Assembly (NCBI RefSeq): GCF_003851685.1
Contig: NZ_CP027727.1
Coordinates: 2,170,001 to 2,234,000 of the forward strand
DNA length: 64,000 nt
Source: Pseudomonas sp. R5-89-07
GTDB lineage: Bacteria > Pseudomonadota > Gammaproteobacteria > Pseudomonadales > Pseudomonadaceae
Direction: 5' to 3'
Shown here piece after piece: positions 45,874-54,630 of the stretch (its first letter is position 1; every line of letters begins with the position of its first letter). The position numbers and the translations under genes are program-made. Under the pieces are notes generated by a model. The model was not told the DNA's origin. It ran no database searches and saw nothing but the letters and a program-made list of their open reading frames with translations.

Positions 45874-48783
45874 ATGACCTCCAGTACCGCCGCATCCGTC
45901 ATTGATCTGAACGTGCTGATGAAGCTTCGCTCGCAACTGGAGGCACAAACGACCGCGCAGATTCGCTTCGATGCGGCCACTCGCGCGGTGTACGCTTCGG
46001 AGGCATCCAACTACCGTCAATTGCCTATCGGCGTGGTAATACCCAAATCCATTGAGGATGTCGTCACTGCGATGCGCTTATGCCGGGAGGCAAACCTGCC
46101 ACTGCTGCCGCGCGGTGCGGGCACTTCCATGTGTGGCCAATCGGTAAACGCGGCGGTCATCATCGACACGTCCAAATACCTGAACCGCATCATCGACATT
46201 GATGCCCAGCGGCGGATTGCCCGCGTAGAGCCAGGCGTTATCTGTGACCAGCTCAAGACGGCCGCGGCCAAACATGGGTTGACCTTCGGGCCTGACCCGG
46301 CCACCCACAGCCGTTGCACCTTAGGTGGCATGATCGGCAATAACTCCTGTGGTGCGCATTCGGTCATGGCCGGCAAAACGGTCGAAAATGTGGAGCGCCT
46401 GGAAATCCTCACTTATGACGGCGAGCGCTTCTGGGTAGGCCCGACAAACGAGGCGCAGTACCAGGAGCATCTGGCGGCAGGCGGCAGGCGCGCGCAAATC
46501 GTGCGTGGGCTCAAGGCTCTGGCTGATCAGTACGGGGACGACATCCGCAGGATTTTCCCGACACTCAAGCGCAGGGTGTCCGGTTATAACGTCGACCAAC
46601 TGTTGCCGGAAAATGGCTTCAACATTGCGCGCGCATTGGTTGGTGTGGAAGGCACCTGTGTGACAGTACTGCAGGCTGAGACGCTGCTGGTCACAAACCC
46701 GACTCATCGCTTGCTGGTGGTCTTTGGCTACGAGGATATTTTCCTGGCGGCCGACTCCGTTCCCCAGTTACTTCCGCTGGCACCCATTGCCATGGAAGGG
46801 TTGGACGATGGCATCATCGGCGGGCTGCTTGAGCGCGGCATGAAGGTCGATGATATTGCTGAACTGCCGACAGGCAATGCCTGGCTGATGGTCGAGTTCG
46901 GTGCCATGAACGATGCGGATGTATTGGCTGCGGCGACACGGGCACGGGACATCGCTGCATCATTGCCGGGTCATCCCAGTGTGCGACTGGTCACGGATGC
47001 GGCGTTGATGAACCGCATCTGGACCATTCGGGAAACCGGCGCATCCGCTACCTCTCTGGGGCTTGACCCCAACGAGCCCGACCCCACGGTTGGTTGGGAA
47101 GACGCCGCCGTTGAGCCCCATTTGCTGGGCCAGTATCTGCGCGAATTTTCCCGGATGGTTGCCGGCTATGGCTACAAGACCAACTTGTATGGCCACTTCG
47201 GAGACGGCTGTATCCATTCGCGTATTACCTTCGACCTGAAGTCACAAAATGGCGTCGATACCTGGCGGGCTTTTCTGGATGAGGCCGCGCATCTGGTGGT
47301 TCGCTATGGCGGATCGCTGTCTGGTGAGCATGGTGATGGCCAGGCCAAAGGCGAATATCTGCCTATCATGTACGGTGAAACCATCATGCAGGCCCTCGCC
47401 GATTTCAAGGCGATCTGGGACCCCCTGAATAAAATGAACCCCGGCAAACTGATCCACGCCATGCCGGTGGATGCCAATCTGCGCATGGGGCCGGACTACA
47501 CGCGTAAGGACGTCAGCAGTTTGTTCACCTATGACGCGCGGCTGGGTGACAAAGGGTTTGCCAGGGAGACCGAGCGCTGCATCGGCATGGGCAAGTGCCG
47601 ATCACCGGAAGGCGGGACGATGTGCCCCAGCTACCGCGCAACCAAGGAAGAGCGTTACTCCACGCGGGGCCGTGCGCGTTTGTTCTTCGAGTTGCTCAAA
47701 GGCGATGTGATCCAGGATGACTGGAATAACAAGGACATTAAGGACTCCCTTGACCTGTGCCTCAGCTGCAAGGGCTGCAAGTCGGACTGCCCGACCAATG
47801 TCGACATCGCGCGTTATAAGACTGAATTCCTGTATCGACACTACCAGCAGAACACTCGATCGCTGATGGACGCCATGATCGGGCGCATAGGCGAGTGGCT
47901 GCCCGTTGCCACCAAGGTTTCACCCATCCTCAACTACGCCATGGGCAACTCTTTGTTCAGGACCGCAGGGGCGCTGTTTGGCCTGGCACCGGGCGTCAAG
48001 TTTCCGCGGATTGCCAAACAGAGCTTCAGGGCAAGCAAGACCGCCAGGCGCTTGCGTCAACATAAGGACGATGTCTCGACGACGGATGTCCTGCTCTGGG
48101 TCGACAGTTTCAACAACGGGTTCACGCCGGCAATCCTGGAGGCCGGGGTCCAGGTGCTGGAAAAACTCGGCTTTCACGTCAAGCTCATGCAGCGGCATAT
48201 CTGCTGTGGGCGGCCCTACTACGATGTGGGCATGCTGGACCAGGCCAAAGCCAATCTTGAGGCGATTTTGACGCAGCTGGAGCAGCCCCTAAGCGCCGGT
48301 ATTCCGGTTGTCGTCCTTGAGCCCAGTTGCCTGTCGGTGTTCAGGGACGAAATGCCTGGGCTTTTTCCGAATGACGCCAGGGCAACGCAGCTGACGAAAT
48401 CGTTGGTGACGCTGAGCGAGCTGATTCAAAACCACAGCATTGAACTGCCGAAAATCGAGGAAGACGTTCGGATCCATGGGCACTGCCACCAAAAGTCGTG
48501 TGGCGGGCTCGGCGCCGAGCAATCGGTACTCAAGCAGTTGGGTGATAAGGGCGGGATCATCCCTGCAGGCTGTTGCGGGGTCGCCGGGGCCTATGGCTAC
48601 CATCAAAAAAGTGCACCCATCGCCAAGATCATCGGTGAGCAGGAGTTCAAGCCGCACCTGGATAAATTGCCCGAGAACGCCCGGGTCGTGGCCGATGGGT
48701 TCAGCTGCCGTGGGCAAATACGCAACGTCAGTGGCCGACAACCGATGCACCTGGCGGAATACCTGGCGATGATTCTGCGCTGA
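45874..48783 (+). CDS. FAD and Fe-S-containing dehydrogenase (YdiJ/D-2-hydroxyacid type)
   Basis: A 969-residue protein that joins an FAD-binding dehydrogenase and an electron-transfer module. Residues 1-530 are FAD_binding_4 (PRGAGTSMCGQ, GNNSCGAHS) plus the FAD-oxidase C domain (GHFGDGCIHSRITF, SGEHGDGQAKGEYL). Then a 4Fe-4S ferredoxin-like pair follows (C569 in CIGMGKC, and CLSCKGCKSDCP from about 629) and two CCG domains (HICCGRPYYD near 775, GCCGVAGAYGY near 899). Similar proteins oxidise D-2-hydroxyglutarate or D-lactate to the respiratory chain. ATG 45874. Confidence 0.88.
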   Translation: MTSSTAASVIDLNVLMKLRSQLEAQTTAQIRFDAATRAVYASEASNYRQLPIGVVIPKSIEDVVTAMRLCREANLPLLPRGAGTSMCGQSVNAAVIIDTSKYLNRIIDIDAQRRIARVEPGVICDQLKTAAAKHGLTFGPDPATHSRCTLGGMIGNNSCGAHSVMAGKTVENVERLEILTYDGERFWVGPTNEAQYQEHLAAGGRRAQIVRGLKALADQYGDDIRRIFPTLKRRVSGYNVDQLLPENGFNIARALVGVEGTCVTVLQAETLLVTNPTHRLLVVFGYEDIFLAADSVPQLLPLAPIAMEGLDDGIIGGLLERGMKVDDIAELPTGNAWLMVEFGAMNDADVLAAATRARDIAASLPGHPSVRLVTDAALMNRIWTIRETGASATSLGLDPNEPDPTVGWEDAAVEPHLLGQYLREFSRMVAGYGYKTNLYGHFGDGCIHSRITFDLKSQNGVDTWRAFLDEAAHLVVRYGGSLSGEHGDGQAKGEYLPIMYGETIMQALADFKAIWDPLNKMNPGKLIHAMPVDANLRMGPDYTRKDVSSLFTYDARLGDKGFARETERCIGMGKCRSPEGGTMCPSYRATKEERYSTRGRARLFFELLKGDVIQDDWNNKDIKDSLDLCLSCKGCKSDCPTNVDIARYKTEFLYRHYQQNTRSLMDAMIGRIGEWLPVATKVSPILNYAMGNSLFRTAGALFGLAPGVKFPRIAKQSFRASKTARRLRQHKDDVSTTDVLLWVDSFNNGFTPAILEAGVQVLEKLGFHVKLMQRHICCGRPYYDVGMLDQAKANLEAILTQLEQPLSAGIPVVVLEPSCLSVFRDEMPGLFPNDARATQLTKSLVTLSELIQNHSIELPKIEEDVRIHGHCHQKSCGGLGAEQSVLKQLGDKGGIIPAGCCGVAGAYGYHQKSAPIAKIIGEQEFKPHLDKLPENARVVADGFSCRGQIRNVSGRQPMHLAEYLAMILR

Positions 48784-48904
48784 GGCGTAGAGCAGGCTTG
48801 CACAATGTGAAGAAGCATCTTTTCCGGGATAGGGCGATGCCTTCGCTTATTCACCTGCAGTGTTTAAAGAATTAGAACGCGTGATGATTGAAAGGAAATG
48901 ACGT

Positions 48905-49414
48905 GTGAGCGAATTCGCAGTCCTTAAATTAAACCTGCGTGAAGTTGTCAATCGCGATAAGTTGCAACTGACCAACGTTCGTCACGGCATTGCAACTTTA
49001 TTGAATATGTTGGCGCGTGGGTTGAAACCCATAGTCGTCATACAGGCTGAACAGGGCGAGACGCTCTATCGCACGGTGGCGTCTCCCGCTGCACTGATTG
49101 GGCAAACCCGGCTGATTGCGCATTGGGTCGCCATGCTCGAAGACCACAACATCATGAGTGCGCAACTGGTGGTTGAGCGTTGCCGTGAAGGCAGTGATCG
49201 CCAACTTGTGCAAACACTCGCCACGATAAGAACCCTGACAGACCTGGGTGTTATACCTCTACTTATTCATAACGAGCTGACATGGGTAACAGGTCGGTCC
49301 GAGGATAGGCAGTGGGACATTGCTGAGTGTCTCGCCGATAAACTGCGAGCCACTATTGAAGCGCCAAAAAAGGAGCAGGAGCCGGTCATGGAAAGCGAGC
49401 GCATTATTGCCTGA
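48905..49414 (+). CDS. ProB-like minimal amino acid kinase-fold protein
   Basis: A 169-residue protein whose middle resembles the glutamate 5-kinase (ProB) amino acid kinase domain: GQTRLIAHWVAMLEDHNI, then AQLVVERCREGSDRQ and TLTDLGVIPLLIHNE, which match the segment after the ProB phosphate loop. The N-terminal K-x-G-S-S loop and the SSGA motif are replaced (ALIGQT, VVIQAEQGE), and the PUA domain is absent, so kinase activity is doubtful. GTG 48905 follows AGGAAATGAC. It precedes an APC permease. It may bind a glutamate-like ligand. Confidence 0.6.
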   Translation: MSEFAVLKLNLREVVNRDKLQLTNVRHGIATLLNMLARGLKPIVVIQAEQGETLYRTVASPAALIGQTRLIAHWVAMLEDHNIMSAQLVVERCREGSDRQLVQTLATIRTLTDLGVIPLLIHNELTWVTGRSEDRQWDIAECLADKLRATIEAPKKEQEPVMESERIIA

Positions 49415-49518
49415 GTGAAACCAGGCTCGATTAATTGGAGAACTATAAAACAATAATGCGATGCCTTTGTGCATCCAGAACTTCACAGCCTGCCTAATAA
49501 AAAAAAACGGTGAATCGA

Positions 49519-50952
49519 ATGACAAAGATACAAACAACCATTGAGACCGGAGGACAGGCCGGCTCGTCGCTTGCCCCTGGATTGAAACAGCGGCATGTCA
49601 CGATGTTATCTATCGCGGGCGTCATCGGCGCGGGGCTTTTTGTCGGGTCGGGCCATGCCATTGCGGCTGCAGGGCCTGCGGTGCTGCTCTCCTATCTGGC
49701 TGCTGGCACCCTTGTCGTGCTGGTGATGAGAATGCTCGGAGAGATGGCCGTTGCATCGCCGGATACAGGTTCTTTTTCCACTTATGCAAACCGGGCCATC
49801 GGACCCTGGGCGGGATTTACCATCGGCTGGCTCTACTGGTGGTTCTGGGTGCTGGTGATTCCCCTTGAAGCCATTGCTGCTGCAGCGATATTGCACGGCT
49901 GGTTCCCTGGCATCGATACGTGGGTATTTGCGCTATCCATCACCTGCGGGCTGACCCTGACCAACTTTTACAGTGTGGCTCGTTACGGTGAGTTCGAGTT
50001 CTGGTTCGCCCTGGCGAAAGTGCTGGCGATCATCGCGTTCATCGTGGTTTGCGCTATCGCACTGGTGGGTGGTTTCCCTGATCGTACGGTCAGCGGAATC
50101 GGTACGCTGATCAACAACAACGGCGGCTTCGCGCCAAACGGATATGCCCCGGTATTGGGAGCGTTGCTCACGACGATGTTCAGCTTCATGGGCACCGAAA
50201 TCGTCACCATCGCGGCAGCGGAATCCCATAACCCCAGCAAGCAGATCGCGCGCGCCACCAACTCGGTAATCTGGCGTATCGGTCTGTTCTACATCGTCTC
50301 GATCTTCATGATTGTGTCGATTGTCCCGTGGAATGATCCAGCTCTCGCTGTCGTGGGCTCGTACCAGCGAGCGCTGGAGTATCTCTCCATTCCGAACGCG
50401 AAGTTCATTGTCGATATCGTGGTATTGGTTGCTGTTGCCAGCTGTCTGAACTCCGCTATCTACACCGCGTCGCGGATGCTGTTTTCCTTGGCCAAGCGGG
50501 GAGAGGCGCCGGCGTTCCTGAAGGCGACGACACTTGCCAAGGTGCCGCGTCAGGCCGTCATGGCAAGCACCGCCATTGGCTGCGTCACTACGATCATCAA
50601 TTACTTCGCACCGGAGCGCCTGTTCTCATTCCTGCTGGCCACCTCCGGCGCGGTTGCGCTGCTGGTTTACCTGGTCATTGCGATCTCCCAGTTGCGCATG
50701 CGCAAGAAGTTGATGGCTCATGGGCACCGCATCAGTTTCAGAATGTGGCTGTACCCAGGGCTGACCTGGGCAGTCATCGTGTTCATCGTCGGCGCGTTGG
50801 GTGTGATGCTCTCGTTGCCGGCGCATCAGGGCGAAGTCCTTGCCACCGCCGGGTTGGCAGCCCTGGTGGTGATTACCGGTCTGGTCGTCAAACGACGCAG
50901 TCCATCCCAACCCTGGGTGCCTGACCTGGTCGTCCAGGAAGCACGTCGCTAA
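49519..50952 (+). CDS. Amino acid permease (APC family, GabP/AnsP type)
   Basis: A 477-residue inner-membrane amino acid permease with about twelve hydrophobic segments and the family N-terminal signature LKQRHVTMLSIAGVIGAGLFVGSG near residues 20-44. GABA, proline and asparagine permeases share this pattern. ATG 49519 was taken over the GTG at 49510. Downstream is a bidirectional terminator and then a converging class III aminotransferase, so 4-aminobutyrate or a related amino acid is a plausible substrate. Confidence 0.88.
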   Translation: MTKIQTTIETGGQAGSSLAPGLKQRHVTMLSIAGVIGAGLFVGSGHAIAAAGPAVLLSYLAAGTLVVLVMRMLGEMAVASPDTGSFSTYANRAIGPWAGFTIGWLYWWFWVLVIPLEAIAAAAILHGWFPGIDTWVFALSITCGLTLTNFYSVARYGEFEFWFALAKVLAIIAFIVVCAIALVGGFPDRTVSGIGTLINNNGGFAPNGYAPVLGALLTTMFSFMGTEIVTIAAAESHNPSKQIARATNSVIWRIGLFYIVSIFMIVSIVPWNDPALAVVGSYQRALEYLSIPNAKFIVDIVVLVAVASCLNSAIYTASRMLFSLAKRGEAPAFLKATTLAKVPRQAVMASTAIGCVTTIINYFAPERLFSFLLATSGAVALLVYLVIAISQLRMRKKLMAHGHRISFRMWLYPGLTWAVIVFIVGALGVMLSLPAHQGEVLATAGLAALVVITGLVVKRRSPSQPWVPDLVVQEARR

Positions 50953-50967
50953 CGTCGCGGTTGCATG

Positions 50968-51002
50968 AAAAAGCCCAGGCCGGCGAGCGGTCTGGGCTTT
51001 TT
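50968..51002. terminator. Bidirectional terminator between permease and aminotransferase
   Basis: AAAAAGCCCAG (50968-50978) pairs exactly with CTGGGCTTTTT (50992-51002), with A- and T-tracts on the two sides, so it can stop both converging transcripts. Confidence 0.9.
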
Positions 51003-51033
51003 GTGTGTGTGGCTGTCGCGCTGCGCTGTTCAG

Positions 51034-52395
51034 TTACAGTACGCGAGCGGCCGTCTTCTCGATGGCATGTTTCAAGATCTCGATGAGGGTATCGATATCG
51101 GCCGTGGTGTAGTTCAACGACGGTGCAAACCCGAGGATGTCGTCGGAAAAGGCTCTGAACACCAATCCCTCGGCAAACGCATGTTTGAGCACTTGCTGTC
51201 CGAACTGCAAGGAGGCTTGCGGCTTTGATCGGGTCTGTTTGTCAGTCACGAATTCCAAGGCGGCCAGCATGCCACGGCCACGCACCTCACCGACGCAAGC
51301 CAGTGACTCCAGTTGCTTGAGCTTGCGTTGAAAGTAAGCGCCTACCTCCTGGCCATTCTGCAGGAGGCCACCTTCCAGATAGAGGTCAAGTGTTGCGTTC
51401 GCGATCGCAGCACTGACCGGGTGCCCTGCGTAGGTTTGCCCATGGCCCAAGGCTGTTCCGTCACTGCCGGCTGCGGCGATGGCGGCGTAGATTTCCTCGG
51501 AAATCAAGGTTGCACCCATAGGGGCGTAACCGGAGGTCAGGCCTTTGGCAAGCGTCATCAAATCCGGGCTCACTCCTTCCGATTCACAGGCGAACATCGG
51601 ACCAGTACGCCCGAACCCAGTGATCACCTCGTCGACGATCAGTAAAATACCCAAGCGATCACACGCGTCACGCATCGCCTTTAAAAAACCGTTCGGTGGA
51701 ACGATTACCCCACCCGAGCCTTGAATGGGTTCGCAGATGAATGCAGCAACGTTCTGCGCGCCGATTTCAGCGACTTTGTCTTCCAGTGCCTTGACCGTGC
51801 TGTGCAGCACCTGGTGTTCATCAGGGCCCTCTGGATGCCGATAGGTGTAAGGGGAGGGAATGTGGTGCTGTTCACGGGTGGGCACATCGAAATAGCGGTG
51901 AAACAAGGGTAACGCGGTTAATCCGCTGCCATTGGACGACGTGCCGTGGTAGCCGCGCTGCAGCCCTATGAACTGCTTCTTTTGCGGCCGCCCGGTGGCG
52001 TTGAAGTAGTAGCGAACCAGGCGAATAGCGGTGTCGACTGCATCCGATCCACCTTGGCCGAACACCACTCGATCCAGACCTTTAGGCGCTATCGCTGCCA
52101 GCCGGGCTGCGAGCTGTATCGCCGGCTCGCTGGCGAAGTGAAAATAACCGGTGGCATAGGGCAGCGTTTCCAACTGACGCTGGGCCGCCCGCACAATGGA
52201 TTGCTGCCCATAACCGGCATTCACACACCACAGACCGGAGAAGGCATCCTGAACACGTTTGCCATGAATATCGGTGAGATGGATACCCTCGGCGGACTTC
52301 CAGATACGGGGCCCCATCGCTTCATGTTCCAGTAAGGCGGTGACAGGGTGAACCCAGTGACGATCCTGGCGCAGCAGGCGATCTACGTCGTGCAT
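51034..52395 (-). CDS. Class III aminotransferase (omega-amino acid type)
   Basis: A 453-residue PLP aminotransferase of the omega-amino acid:pyruvate group. Motifs: FGQGGSDAVDTAIRLVRYY near residue 110, YHGTSSNGSG near 145, LLIVDEVITGFGRTGPMF near 240-257 and PLP Lys in TLAKGLTSGYAPMG near 280. ATG 52395 follows TTGGAG; the open frame extends upstream to 52446. Beta-alanine, GABA or putrescine-type amines are typical substrates. It converges with the APC permease. Confidence 0.87.
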   Translation of the reverse strand: MHDVDRLLRQDRHWVHPVTALLEHEAMGPRIWKSAEGIHLTDIHGKRVQDAFSGLWCVNAGYGQQSIVRAAQRQLETLPYATGYFHFASEPAIQLAARLAAIAPKGLDRVVFGQGGSDAVDTAIRLVRYYFNATGRPQKKQFIGLQRGYHGTSSNGSGLTALPLFHRYFDVPTREQHHIPSPYTYRHPEGPDEHQVLHSTVKALEDKVAEIGAQNVAAFICEPIQGSGGVIVPPNGFLKAMRDACDRLGILLIVDEVITGFGRTGPMFACESEGVSPDLMTLAKGLTSGYAPMGATLISEEIYAAIAAAGSDGTALGHGQTYAGHPVSAAIANATLDLYLEGGLLQNGQEVGAYFQRKLKQLESLACVGEVRGRGMLAALEFVTDKQTRSKPQASLQFGQQVLKHAFAEGLVFRAFSDDILGFAPSLNYTTADIDTLIEILKHAIEKTAARVL

Positions 52396-52555
52396 ATAAA
52401 CTCCAATGACTATCGAGTCGTTTAACGGATGGATGGCATCAAACAAACTGTGCGCGGGGTTTCAGGCGGGACTTGAACCCGCACCGCGTAACGGGCAGGA
52501 AACCGCTGAAGGAGGGGGAGGGCGCGAATGACGGCTTTATCGGACAGAGGCCTGC

Positions 52556-52589
52556 CATTACCGACCGCGTGGCAAGGCGGTCGATAATG
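52556..52589. repeat. 13-bp stem hairpin between aminotransferase and SSADH genes
   Basis: On the minus strand CATTATCGACCGC (52589-52577) pairs with GCGGTCGGTAATG (52568-52556) through 13 bp with one G-U pair, loop of 8. It sits 20 bp after the SSADH stop codon. There is no U-tract, so it is an unusual terminator or a regulatory/processing element. Confidence 0.55.
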
Positions 52590-52609
52590 CGCCCGTTAGG
52601 GGCGAAGGA

Positions 52610-54085
52610 TCAGTCCAGCCCGCCTTGGCAGGTGTATTTGATATGCATGTACTCTTCCAGACCGTGGGTGGAGCCTTCGCGGCCATAACCTGAATCTTTC
52701 ACGCCACCAAAGGGGGCCGCTTCGGCCGCCAGGGCGCCCTCGTTGATCCCTACGATGCCGCACTCGAGTGCTTCGGCCACCCGGGTGACCCTGCGCAGGT
52801 CAGTCGTGTAGAAGTAAGAGGCGAGGCCGAAAGGGGAGTCGTTGGCCCACAACAGCACTTCAGCCTCGGTGGTGAACCGCGTGACCGGCGCGACCGGACC
52901 GAATGTTTCTTCCAGGAAGCACCTTGAGGCCTTATCCACATCGACCAAAACGGTAGGTGCGTAGTAGGTGTCACTCACGCACTCTTTCGACTGGATGCGT
53001 TTACCACCGGTCGCCACGCGCGCGCCGCGACTGACGGCATCAGCCACGTGACTTTCAATCTTTTCGATGGCCTTGGCATTGATCATCGGGCCAATCTGCG
53101 AGGCCGGGTTGGTCGCAGGGCCAACAACCAGCGCTGCAACACGTGCAGTCAGCTTGTCTACGAATTCATCGTAAACGCCGTCCTGCACATAAATGCGATT
53201 GGGGCACACACAGGTCTGGCCGCCGTTTCGGAACTTCGCGACCATCAAGCCTTCGATCGCGTCATCAATCGCGGCATCGTCGAAGACGATGAAAGGGGCA
53301 TTACCGCCCAATTCCAATGACAGCTTTTTAAGCGTATCGGCAGACGCCCGCGCCAGGTGCTTACCGACGGGGGTGGATCCGGTAAAGGTAATCTTGCGAA
53401 CCCTGGGGTCATTCAACCATACATCCGCGACGCTCCTGGATCTGGAGGTCACAACGATGTTCAAGACGCCGGGAGGAACGCCGGCCAGTTCGGCCAGCTT
53501 GACCAGGGCCAGGGACGTCAGAGGCGTTTCTGCCGCCGGTTTGCACACCACCGTACAGCCTGCCGCCAGGGCGGGCGCGATTTTACGGGCAATCATCGCC
53601 GCCGGGAAATTCCAGGGGGTAATCGCCGCGATGACACCCACGGCTTCTTTATGTGCAGCCATACGCCGTCCGGTGGCTGGAGACGGAATGATCTCTCCGT
53701 TGGCACGCGTCGCTTCCTCAGCGAACCACTCAACGTAACTGGCCGCATAAGCCACTTCCCCTACACCTTCTGCCAGGGGTTTGCCCTGTTCCGAGGAAAT
53801 GATTTTTCCCAGGTCCTGGGCATTGGCCAGGATCAGGTCGTTCCAGCGCTTGAGAATGTTGGCGCGTTGTTTTGCCGGTACCTTTTTCCAATGGGTGAAA
53901 GCCGCCGCCGCAGCGTCAACCGCGGCCTTGGCATCCACCTCATCACTGTCGGGGACGGTGGCATAGACCTCGCCAGTGGCCGGGTTGAGCACCGGCAGGA
54001 TACGTTTGCTCCGGGCATCGCACCATGTGCCATCGATGAAGTTCATCTGGCGCAATAGTTCGGTGTTTTCAATGACGAAAGACAT
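52610..54085 (-). CDS. gabD: NAD(P)-dependent succinate-semialdehyde dehydrogenase type
   Basis: A 491-residue aldehyde dehydrogenase of the SSADH (GabD) group. It shows FIDGTWCDARSKRILPVLNPATGEV at the N-terminus, WNFPAAMIARKIAPALAAGC near 155, Glu in LELGGNAPFIVF near 258 and Cys in NGGQTCVCPNRIYV near 292. ATG 54085 follows GGAGG; an in-frame extension to 54208 is unsupported. Neighbouring aminotransferases that make semialdehydes fit its role, but the precise substrate is not certain, hence the symbol is provisional. Confidence 0.87.
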   Translation of the reverse strand: MSFVIENTELLRQMNFIDGTWCDARSKRILPVLNPATGEVYATVPDSDEVDAKAAVDAAAAAFTHWKKVPAKQRANILKRWNDLILANAQDLGKIISSEQGKPLAEGVGEVAYAASYVEWFAEEATRANGEIIPSPATGRRMAAHKEAVGVIAAITPWNFPAAMIARKIAPALAAGCTVVCKPAAETPLTSLALVKLAELAGVPPGVLNIVVTSRSRSVADVWLNDPRVRKITFTGSTPVGKHLARASADTLKKLSLELGGNAPFIVFDDAAIDDAIEGLMVAKFRNGGQTCVCPNRIYVQDGVYDEFVDKLTARVAALVVGPATNPASQIGPMINAKAIEKIESHVADAVSRGARVATGGKRIQSKECVSDTYYAPTVLVDVDKASRCFLEETFGPVAPVTRFTTEAEVLLWANDSPFGLASYFYTTDLRRVTRVAEALECGIVGINEGALAAEAAPFGGVKDSGYGREGSTHGLEEYMHIKYTCQGGLD

Positions 54086-54109
54086 GCTACCTCCATAATA
54101 ATAATGACT

Positions 54110-54139
54110 GTTCAAGCGCGCTGTACCGCGTGCTTGAAC
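54110..54139. repeat. Inverted repeat upstream of the SSADH gene
   Basis: GTTCAAGC (54110-54117) and GCTTGAAC (54132-54139) are exact complements across 14 bp. It lies between the tautomerase stop and the SSADH start on the minus strand. It could be an operator, or an intercistronic hairpin. Confidence 0.45.
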
Positions 54140-54155
54140 GGGCGCGAACGTGTCG

Positions 54156-54515
54156 CTAGGGCGCCGGCCGCCCATTGCGGATGCACCAGTTTTCACGGGG
54201 TGATTCAATTAAACCGATAAAAATATCAATCTCGTGTATGCCTAAGGCACCGAGGCGTTTGATGATCTCTTGGTAAAGCATTTGTTTGGCGACATCTGTT
54301 CGCCCCGAAAACAATTGGATCGTAATAAGAATGAAGTTTTCTGAACTGTCCGGTGGTGTAAAAAACCACTTGGGATTGTGCTCTACATATCGCAGCTGCC
54401 GATCTGATGCGGGCACATTGAATGCATTCAACTGCGCCTCGTAGACCGCCTGCAGCAGTTGCTCTATTTCATCATCGGTTCGTTTGCGACAGGTTTCGAT
54501 CAAGGCTAATGGCAT
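54156..54515 (-). CDS. Tautomerase-family protein
   Basis: A 119-residue protein of the tautomerase superfamily. It begins MPLALIETCRKRT, so Pro2 would be the catalytic N-terminal proline after Met removal. The beta-alpha-beta layout with NFILITIQLFSGRT is that of the 4-oxalocrotonate/MIF-like group with an extended length. It lies 70 bp before SSADH, and may act on an unsaturated or keto intermediate. The exact reaction is unknown. Confidence 0.8.
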   Translation of the reverse strand: MPLALIETCRKRTDDEIEQLLQAVYEAQLNAFNVPASDRQLRYVEHNPKWFFTPPDSSENFILITIQLFSGRTDVAKQMLYQEIIKRLGALGIHEIDIFIGLIESPRENWCIRNGRPAP

Positions 54516-54630
54516 GGTAAACCTCCAGGTCGACTCATCTGTAGAGTAGAGAGCGCGGTAAATTCGAACTACAAATACGGCATAGGAAAAACCGGCAGTT
54601 CTCTCCTATGACAGGCAGTAGGGTCGGTGT

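Noticed and set aside
52467..52483. T-arm-like GCGGG-loop-CCCGC on the minus strand
   Set aside because: Not called a tRNA: no acceptor, D- or anticodon arms are found at the correct spacing. Kept only as a finding.
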